A stretch of DNA of 64,000 nt from MWBF01 sp964614645. GTDB lineage: Bacteria > Chloroflexota > Anaerolineae > CG2-30-64-16. Each line of letters starts with the position of its first letter. The first letter of the stretch is position 1. Made by a program: the position numbers and the translations under genes. Location of the stretch: contig CAZTMA010000007.1 in assembly GCA_964614645.1 (NCBI GenBank), positions 1 to 64,000 of the forward strand, written 5' to 3'. The notes beneath the pieces were generated by a model. It made no database searches. It saw only the letters and a list, made by a program, of their open reading frames with translations, and was not told the DNA's origin. Positions 58,207-64,000 of the stretch are shown here, piece by piece.

Positions 58207-59825
58207 TTGTAATCGTCCATCGCCCGCAGCACATCCTCCACAACGAGGAAGCGCGGGTCGCGGAACAGCTTATTGATCTGCGAGGCAAAGACCTGTGAAT
58301 CACTCATCACCTGGCGCGCAGGGCCATCCACAATGACCTGCCCCTCGGCCAGCAGCGCCACCCGGTCGGCGCAGGCTGCGGCCAGCTCGACATCGTGCGT
58401 TGCCATCACGATGGTCTTGCCCTCCGCCTTCAGTCCCAGGAGCAGGTCGGCCAGCGACCGTTTCTGCGCGTAATCCAGCCCGCGCGTCGGCTCATCCAGC
58501 AGGATGATCTGCGGCCGGGCGACCAGGATGGCGGCCAGCGCCGCGCGCTGCTGCTCGCCGCCGCTGAGATCGCGCGGGTCGCGGCCGGCCAAATCTGCCA
58601 GCCCCAGCCGCGCCAGCAGCACCAGGTCGCCGTCCGGATCCGGCGCCATGCCGTGCGACTTGCGCGTAAAGGCCAGCTCCGCGGCCAGCGTCTCACCGAA
58701 CAACAGCGCGCCGGGGTGCTGAGGCACGTAGCCGGCGTGCTGAATGATCTGGTCGATATCCGCGCGTCGCGTGTCCAGGCCGGCGACGACCACCCGGCCA
58801 TCGTCGGGCTGCAGCAGCCCGACCATCTGCTTGAGCAGAGTGCTCTTGCCCGAGCCGTTGCGCCCCATCAGCGCCACGAATTCCCCGCCGCGGACGTCGA
58901 GGTTGGCCCCGCGCAGCGCGCGATGGCCGTCATACGCATAATGCACATCGCGGGCGGAAATGGCCTCCGCCCCCGCTGCGACAGGCTCATCGGCGGCGGG
59001 CAGCGCAGCAGCCGCGAGTTGTGCGGTCAGCCCACGCGCAAAAGTACGGCCCTCCTTGATGGTCAGCGGCAGCGGCTTCCATCCCAACCGGCGACCCAGA
59101 TCGACCAGCGGCGGGACCAACGGCAGTTGCGCGAGCACCTCGCGCGGCTCCCCGATGACCGGCGCGGCTCCCAGCGCAGGCAGATACAGGATGCGATCCA
59201 CGTACTGCGCGACGCGCTCCAGCCGGTGCTCGCTCAGAATGACCGTCAGCCCCAGGTCCTCGTTGAGGTGGCGGAGCGCCACCAGGACTTCCTCCGCGGC
59301 CTGCGGATCGAGCTGCGAGGTCGGCTCGTCCAGCACGAGGACTTCCGGCTGCAATGCCAGCACGGCGGCGATGGCAACGCGCTGCTTCTCGCCGCCGGAG
59401 AGGGTGTTGATGCGCCGGTCGCGCAGCTCGGCGATGCCCATCTGGTCGAGCACTTCCTCGACACGCTTGCGCATCGTCGCCTGGGGCAGCGCGAAGTTCT
59501 CCATGGCAAAGGCCAGCTCATCCTCTACGGTGTCCACGACGAACTGTGCTTCGGGGTCCTGAAAGACGAAGCCGACCAGGTCTGCCATGCCCTTCGGCGC
59601 CAGCGCGACGGGGTTGCGGCTCATGACACGGATGTCGCCGGCCCACTGCCCGCCATAGAAATGGGGCACGAGCCCGTTGAGGCTGCGGAGAAAGGTAGAT
59701 TTGCCCGCGCCGGAAGGACCCACGACCAGGACGAACTCACCGGGGTGCAGCTCGACGGAGAAGTCGGCCAGCGCGGGGCCTGTCTGGTCCGGATAGGTGT
59801 AGGTGACGTGCGAAAGGGTTATCAC
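58197..59825 (-). CDS. ECF transporter ATPase, two domains fused (EcfA-EcfA')
   Basis: 542 residues. Two complete ABC ATPase domains: the first has G-P-S-G-A-G-K-S-T near 37, L-S-G-G-E-K-Q-R near 142 and V-L-D-E-P-T-S-Q-L-D; the second has G-R-N-G-S-G-K-S-T near 320, L-S-G-G-E-Q-Q-R near 420 and L-L-D-E-P-T-R-G-L-D. It energises the EcfT/S module in the inner membrane. The start overlaps the EcfT stop (ATGA). Confidence 0.93.
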   Translation of the reverse strand: MITLSHVTYTYPDQTGPALADFSVELHPGEFVLVVGPSGAGKSTFLRSLNGLVPHFYGGQWAGDIRVMSRNPVALAPKGMADLVGFVFQDPEAQFVVDTVEDELAFAMENFALPQATMRKRVEEVLDQMGIAELRDRRINTLSGGEKQRVAIAAVLALQPEVLVLDEPTSQLDPQAAEEVLVALRHLNEDLGLTVILSEHRLERVAQYVDRILYLPALGAAPVIGEPREVLAQLPLVPPLVDLGRRLGWKPLPLTIKEGRTFARGLTAQLAAAALPAADEPVAAGAEAISARDVHYAYDGHRALRGANLDVRGGEFVALMGRNGSGKSTLLKQMVGLLQPDDGRVVVAGLDTRRADIDQIIQHAGYVPQHPGALLFGETLAAELAFTRKSHGMAPDPDGDLVLLARLGLADLAGRDPRDLSGGEQQRAALAAILVARPQIILLDEPTRGLDYAQKRSLADLLLGLKAEGKTIVMATHDVELAAACADRVALLAEGQVIVDGPARQVMSDSQVFASQINKLFRDPRFLVVEDVLRAMDDYKCP

Positions 59826-60919
59826 CCGGTTAACCTCGACAGCTCACTGGTGCGTGGGCGCCTTTCCGGTTGCATCAGCAGGCCGGGCAGGGCCACGAGG
59901 GCCACGAATACGCCGAGCAACGGGTTGAAGGCCGGCCACGGCGAGTAGGGCGGATAAGGATAATAGGAGAGCGCGTCCGGCCGGAGCAGCAAGGCCGCCA
60001 GCCAACCCGCGACCGACAGCAGACCTGCGGCCAGCACGACCCTGTCCAGCCGCTGCCACGTCCAGCGGTGATATCGTGACCTCTTGACGCGCCGGCCCTG
60101 GTCCCAGAAGCTCCAGAGCAGCAGCGCGACCCCGCCTGCCACGAGCGCCCCGCCTGCCACCCGCCAGTCGGGCCAGAAGCCGAGGCCCGTCAGCCCGAAG
60201 CCCAGCGCGCCCAGCCCGCCCAGGATGGCCGTCTGGTTCGCGAGCCGCTGGCGCGGGGTGCCGCTCACGCTCTGCCCGCCGAAGCCGCGCGCCTCCATCG
60301 ACTCCGCCAGTTGCATCGCACGTTCGAGCGATGTCACCAGGAGCGGCAGCAGCAGCGGCAGCAGGTCGCGGATGCCGCGCACCTTATGGCCGCGCACCTG
60401 CTGGGCCTCGCGGATGGCCTGCCAGCTTGCGACCATCTGCGGGACGAAGGCCACCGCAATGCCCGCCACGACGCCCGCCTGGTAGACGAAGCCCGGCGTC
60501 ATCCGCAGCAGCCGCGCCTGGTCCACCGCGATGTTGAAGGTCGCAAACACCATGAGCAGCGAAATCAGCGCCAGGCCGCCTGTGATGCCGTAAAGGATGG
60601 CTTCCAGGGTGATGGGGCCGCCGATGACCGGCCACGACGCAGGCAGGCGGAACAGCACCACCGTGCCGTAATGTGATGTGAGCGCGGTGAAGGGTATGGT
60701 CAGCAGCCACAGCCAAACACCAAAGCGCACAAACGCGCCCCAGCTGCGCGCGATAGGGTTGGCGCGGGCGAGCGCCAGGTTGGTGACGCCGACGGCGAGC
60801 AGCAGCAGGCTCAGGTAGAGCGGATTGCGCGTGGACAGGGCCGGCAGCGCAGCCGCAGCCAGCCAGGCGAGCCAGGCAACGGGATGGTAGGTGGATCGCA
60901 CGATGGCTGCGCCGCTCAC
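59822..60919 (-). CDS. ECF transporter transmembrane component EcfT
   Basis: 365 residues from GTG 60919, which overlaps the stop of the upstream gene (GTGA). About six to eight membrane segments. The A-R-G-F-like coupling motif is visible (S-M-E-A-R-G-F-G-G near 210). The C-terminal third has extra membrane segments beyond the standard EcfT. The frame stays open for about 225 codons further upstream, but that stretch overlaps the DUF4430-like gene and shows no EcfT features. Confidence 0.87.
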   Translation of the reverse strand: MSGAAIVRSTYHPVAWLAWLAAAALPALSTRNPLYLSLLLLAVGVTNLALARANPIARSWGAFVRFGVWLWLLTIPFTALTSHYGTVVLFRLPASWPVIGGPITLEAILYGITGGLALISLLMVFATFNIAVDQARLLRMTPGFVYQAGVVAGIAVAFVPQMVASWQAIREAQQVRGHKVRGIRDLLPLLLPLLVTSLERAMQLAESMEARGFGGQSVSGTPRQRLANQTAILGGLGALGFGLTGLGFWPDWRVAGGALVAGGVALLLWSFWDQGRRVKRSRYHRWTWQRLDRVVLAAGLLSVAGWLAALLLRPDALSYYPYPPYSPWPAFNPLLGVFVALVALPGLLMQPERRPRTSELSRLTG

Positions 60920-62256
60920 CTTTCCGGGCCGGTGCCGGCCCGGCGCCGGATGACCCAGACACATGCGCCAGCCAGCGAGGCCGCCAGGATCAGGTAAGCC
61001 GCATAGCCGGGCAGCAGCGCCACGCTGAACGAGCGGTCCACGACCGGCAGCATAGGCGGCGCACCTGTCGTGCCCGTGGTCGGGCCCGACGAAGGGACTT
61101 CTTCCGCGGGCAGGCCGGCACGCGCGACGAGAAGGGGCGTGGGCGTCGGGCGGCCGCCGGAGCCGAGCACCCGTCGCGGGCGTGGGGTCAACGTGGCCGT
61201 GGGCGCAAAGGTGAAGTGCACCGTCGGAGCCGGCGACACCGTGGGCGCAATCTCGGTCGCGCTCACAGATGGCTGTTGCGTCAGGGGCTCCTGACCGGGC
61301 ACGACCGGCACAACCGAAGGAGTTGGGACACCGAACTGCGCCGGCGTCGAACCCGGCAGCGTTCCGCCGGGCTGCCAGGGGAGCGTAGCGCCGGGCTGCG
61401 GCTGTAATTCCGTGCCCGTTACCTCCACCAGGACTTCGCGGGTGGTCTGGCCGGTGCTGTTTGACGCCACCAGCACGTAACGCTCCGTCGTCTCGGGACA
61501 GACTTCCAGCCATTCCTGGCCGGTGACGGGCGTGCCACTCACCGTCACCTCCGCAGCATCCCACGCGACCCAGCGCAGAACGGTGCAGGCGCCCCACGCG
61601 ATGCTCGGGCTATCCGCCGTGAACGTGACCTGCGGCAGGGGCAGTGCGTCACCGGATTGACCCATGGGCGTAGCGACCGGCGTGGTGGGCTGCGCAAGCG
61701 GCCACGTTGCCGTGGCAGTCGGGGTAGCCGTCGGCGTCGTGGTCGGCGGAATGCCGCTCACGCAAATCTGGTCATAGGTGTACGCCGGCGGCGGGACGGC
61801 GCTCACCAGGTCTCCCGGTCCCCAGGAAAACCCAAACAGGTCACCGTGCGCGACCGGGATATAGACCACGTCGGGATACTGGTACAGCCACCGGCCGCCA
61901 TCCCACTTGAAATAGGCCCAATAAGTCGGAGGAGTCTCGTTCCAGCGGCACCTGCAGTTATCGAGGGAGCAGCCCGTGTCGCCGATGCGACAGATGAGGC
62001 CGTCTTCATCGATTTCCACGTTGAGACTCGCACGCAGCAACAGGTCGTCGAGGTAAAACTCCGGCTCGTTGAAGGAAATGCACTCCGTGTAGACATCATC
62101 ATCGCTTGAGCGCACCACCAGCGCAGCCCGGTTGCTGTCTGACTGATTACGCGGCGAGGCCGCAGCCTCCGGCGAGCGCACCCACACGCTCGCGAAGGCC
62201 GCGGCCAGCACCAGGAGTCCCACCACTCTGGATAGCTTGACAGGTTTACGTGACAT
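60916..62256 (-). CDS. Membrane-anchored DUF4430 (transcobalamin-like) protein, long form
   Basis: 446 residues. A signal peptide (about 8-32) is followed by a DUF4430-like domain (about 40-165) with the cysteine pattern C-R-I-G-D-T-G-C-S-L-D-N-C-R-C (C-x6-C-x4-C-x-C), Y-W-A-Y-F-K-W and F-S-W-G-P-G-D. A Thr/Pro-rich region and a second beta-type domain (about 205-280) follow, then a membrane segment near 415-438 and an Arg-rich tail. DUF4430 corresponds to the C-terminal beta domain of transcobalamin and intrinsic factor. It is coupled to EcfT and probably presents substrate at the cell surface. Confidence 0.72.
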   Translation of the reverse strand: MSRKPVKLSRVVGLLVLAAAFASVWVRSPEAAASPRNQSDSNRAALVVRSSDDDVYTECISFNEPEFYLDDLLLRASLNVEIDEDGLICRIGDTGCSLDNCRCRWNETPPTYWAYFKWDGGRWLYQYPDVVYIPVAHGDLFGFSWGPGDLVSAVPPPAYTYDQICVSGIPPTTTPTATPTATATWPLAQPTTPVATPMGQSGDALPLPQVTFTADSPSIAWGACTVLRWVAWDAAEVTVSGTPVTGQEWLEVCPETTERYVLVASNSTGQTTREVLVEVTGTELQPQPGATLPWQPGGTLPGSTPAQFGVPTPSVVPVVPGQEPLTQQPSVSATEIAPTVSPAPTVHFTFAPTATLTPRPRRVLGSGGRPTPTPLLVARAGLPAEEVPSSGPTTGTTGAPPMLPVVDRSFSVALLPGYAAYLILAASLAGACVWVIRRRAGTGPER

Positions 62257-62319
62257 GCTTGCTTTCAGCAGTGCGCGCCTACGGGCACGCGCTGCCGGCA
62301 GGGCACCGGACGCTCAGTG

Positions 62320-62964
62320 TCAGCGTCGCGCCCGCTGCGCGTACACCGCGACCCCGGCCACCCCTCCGGCCAGGATGAGCAGTGTCATCGGCTCCGGAAC
62401 CGAGGGTCCGGCCGGGCTCGCCGGCTCCGCTGGGGATCCCGCCGCGTCCGCGACCGCGCCATCCGATCCCGCGGCCTGGCAGATCTGCTCGAAGGTCATG
62501 GCGGGCGGCTCGACGCCGGAGACCCAGTTGCCCGGCCCCCATGACCATGCCTGCACCGTGCCGTTGCTGGCCTGCGACCAGGCTGCACCCAGGTTGGAGT
62601 ACTGCCAGGCGCCGTCTGTGAGCTTATAGAAAGCCCAGTATTCGCACTCAGGGAAAGGGCATCGGCAGAAGCAGTCGTTCGCCGGGCAGCCCGCATTCTG
62701 GATGCTGCACAGCGCGCCATCGCTGGCGAACCCGGCATTCAGCCCCGAGCGCAGGAGCAGTTCCTCGCCATCGATGGTTGGCTCGCTGAACGACACGCAC
62801 CGGCTCACTACATTGTCCTCGCTGAAGCGGACCACGACCGCGGCGCGGTTAGGTCCTTCCTGGCGGCTCCCGGCGGCCGCGACCTCTGGGGGGCGTATGA
62901 CTGCGCTCGCCAGCAGCACGATTGCCAGGATGACCAGGATTCGAACGCTTTTCCCTTTGTGCAT
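62320..62964 (-). CDS. DUF4430-like protein with PEP-CTERM-type C-terminus
   Basis: 214 residues from ATG 62964 (GGAAGAT upstream). Signal peptide, then the same domain as the flanking genes: C-S-I-Q-N-A-G-C-P-A-N-D-C-F-C, Y-W-A-F-Y-K-L and W-S-W-G-P-G-N. An Ala/Pro/Ser-rich stretch leads to V-P-E-P, a hydrophobic helix and R-A-R-R, the layout of a PEP-CTERM sorting signal. That signal is unusual for this phylum. Confidence 0.7.
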   Translation of the reverse strand: MHKGKSVRILVILAIVLLASAVIRPPEVAAAGSRQEGPNRAAVVVRFSEDNVVSRCVSFSEPTIDGEELLLRSGLNAGFASDGALCSIQNAGCPANDCFCRCPFPECEYWAFYKLTDGAWQYSNLGAAWSQASNGTVQAWSWGPGNWVSGVEPPAMTFEQICQAAGSDGAVADAAGSPAEPASPAGPSVPEPMTLLILAGGVAGVAVYAQRARR

Positions 62965-63000
62965 GATGATATCTTCCCTGGGCAGGCCCAAGGCCTGCTC

Positions 63001-63582
63001 CTACCGCTTCGTGCGCCGCAGATACAGGACGACCAGGATGGCGATCAGCGCGACGACCGCGACCAGAAGGATGATGGTCTGCGTCGACAGAACGGCGCCC
63101 GTTGCGGCTGCCGCGGCGCTGGATGTGATTTGATCGAACGCCACGACATTCGGCTTCACCGTCGGGTTGAAGTCTGCATCCGAGGCGCTCCATGCGAAGC
63201 CTTCGACCACGCCGTCAGCGGGCACGTATGCGCCGACGCCTTCCATCGCGGAAGCCCACTGGCCGTTATCGAGATGGAAGTAGGCCCAGAATTCTTTTTC
63301 GTTGCAGAAGCAGTTGTCGGCCGGGCAGCCCGTTTCGTTGATGCTGCAGACGGCCGGCCCGAACGCAGTGTCCTGGCTGGCGAGTTCGATATTGGCCGCT
63401 TGGAGCACCTCGAAGGTGGTGGCGGCAGCGGGTACGGTCACGATTTCGGTGTGCTGAGTGCCGTCAGGGAAGGCGATCACAAGACCGACCTGTTTGGTGC
63501 CGGCATCCTGGGCCTGGACAGGGGCGACCAGCGCCATAAGAACCAGGGCCATCAGCACGATAAGGCTGAAACGACGAGACAC
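63001..63582 (-). CDS. Membrane-anchored DUF4430-like protein, short form
   Basis: 193 residues from GTG 63582, with GAGGAGGAAG just before it. A signal peptide cleaved near A-P-V-Q-A-Q is followed by the DUF4430-like domain with C-S-I-N-E-T-G-C-P-A-D-N-C-F-C and F-W-A-Y-F-H-L-D-N-G-Q-W. A single membrane helix with an R-R-T-K-R end closes the protein. The same C-x6-C-x4-C-x-C pattern occurs in all three proteins, so they are paralogues. Confidence 0.72.
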   Translation of the reverse strand: MSRRFSLIVLMALVLMALVAPVQAQDAGTKQVGLVIAFPDGTQHTEIVTVPAAATTFEVLQAANIELASQDTAFGPAVCSINETGCPADNCFCNEKEFWAYFHLDNGQWASAMEGVGAYVPADGVVEGFAWSASDADFNPTVKPNVVAFDQITSSAAAAATGAVLSTQTIILLVAVVALIAILVVLYLRRTKR

Positions 63583-63610
63583 GATCTTCCTCCTCGGATT
63601 GAGCAAATTC

Positions 63611-64000
63611 CTAACGCAGGATCATCGGAAAATAAGGGACCGGCTTGCAGGTCCCGTAACCGGCATTGAGCGGCTGGTGCAGCGCAACGAGCGCCTCTGC
63701 CGTCGCCATCACCCGCACTTCCTGGCCGACCGACGGGTCCAGGGTGTAGACGAATGCGCCGGAAGGCTCCTGGAAGGCCAGCAACGTTGTAAGTACGTCC
63801 TGGCCGTTCTTCTGATACAGGGCGCCCTGCGGGTCGCTGCCCGCCGCACTCAGCCCCGCGATGGCCAGGGCCGTTGAATTGGCGTTCGCCGGCGCATCCT
63901 CGGCCTGGCCGTCGTTCCACCCGCCGTCCGGCAGTTGCATACCGGCCAGGTACGCCTCGGCCAGCCGGTACGCACAGGCGTCCTGCACGTCCAGCAACCC
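63611..64000 (-). CDS. Alpha-toroid (prenyltransferase/transcobalamin-like repeat) protein, 3' part
   Basis: The last 129 or so residues are inside the window; the frame is open to base 64000. Repeats of the alpha/alpha toroid kind are visible: Q-L-P-D-G-G-W-N-D then A-N-S-T-A-L-A-I-A-G-L, and F-Q-E-P-S-G-A-F-V-Y then V-M-A-T-A-E-A-L-V-A-L. The family covers terpene cyclases, prenyltransferases and the alpha domain of transcobalamin/intrinsic factor. Next to DUF4430 proteins and an ECF transporter, the cobalamin-binding reading is the most likely. Confidence 0.65.
   Translation of the reverse strand, partial: GLLDVQDACAYRLAEAYLAGMQLPDGGWNDGQAEDAPANANSTALAIAGLSAAGSDPQGALYQKNGQDVLTTLLAFQEPSGAFVYTLDPSVGQEVRVMATAEALVALHQPLNAGYGTCKPVPYFPMILR

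Noticed and set aside
60920..61597. N-terminal extension of EcfT
   Set aside because: Overlaps the DUF4430-like gene and has no EcfT features; GTG 60919 with GTGA coupling is the better start.

Overview
The window looks like a high-GC (well over 60 % by eye) anaerobic Chloroflexota genome, probably Anaerolineae-like. Reasons: Thr/Pro-rich spacers (TPTPTP type) in secreted proteins, lipoprotein solute-binding proteins, a complete bacterial-type Wood-Ljungdahl (acetyl-CoA) cluster, fused ECF transporter ATPases, and transcobalamin-like (DUF4430-type) surface proteins. The assignment rests on protein style only; no rRNA or tRNA gene was recognised.

Layout. 1-3840: end of an SDR oxidoreductase, rpsO, a long structured leader, pnp and lepB. 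3998-9325: an AI-2E-type permease fused to a HAD domain, then on the minus strand comEA, an amino-acid binding protein with two nearly identical binding domains, and its permease. 9424-13141: a leaderless unknown gene, tatA, and a two-component pair made of a GAF/HisKA_2 kinase and an ANTAR RNA-binding response regulator. 13142-13438: a leader with two small hairpins sharing one loop sequence; the second overlaps a strong intrinsic terminator.

13439-34320 is the Wood-Ljungdahl cluster: a Cys-rich/HMA-like ORF, cooS/acsA, acsB, [higBA-like toxin-antitoxin], a CBS protein, a ferredoxin-NADP reductase-like protein, acsD, acsC, [vapBC], nfnA, nfnB, acsV, a GNAT, cooC, a HEAT protein, acsE, folD, metV and metF. 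CO2 reduced to CO by CooS and methyl groups from CH3-H4folate (FolD, MetF/MetV, AcsE, AcsCD) meet at AcsB. AcsV re-reduces the corrinoid, CooC matures nickel sites, and NfnAB links ferredoxin to NAD(P)H. I infer that the ANTAR kinase/regulator pair controls this cluster through the attenuator-like leader.

34544-53135 holds mixed genes. A peroxiredoxin and SelD each have an in-frame TGA exactly at the catalytic Cys position, so the organism should use selenocysteine. Others include a GNAT, a molybdopterin-type lipoprotein, a UxaA-family dehydratase, a nitroreductase, a VTT protein, a 2H phosphoesterase, a spermidine-synthase-like membrane protein, a UroD-family protein, an amidase, RodZ, RimO, a DUF1232 protein, a helicase-associated protein, a glycosidase-like protein, an SCP2-like protein and a radical SAM protein.

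53284-64000: a TSUP permease, then on the minus strand a tungsten/molybdenum aldehyde oxidoreductase with a structured leader, a BrnTA module and a MoaD/ThiS-like carrier. The right end is an ECF transporter (S, fused AA, T) behind three membrane-anchored DUF4430-like proteins and an alpha-toroid repeat protein cut by the window edge. I read this as a possible corrinoid capture and import system built from the separate domains of transcobalamin.

Genome style: several genes have TATAAT-like boxes 6-7 nt before the ATG (likely leaderless mRNAs), and many operon gaps carry self-complementary repeats of a few sequence families.
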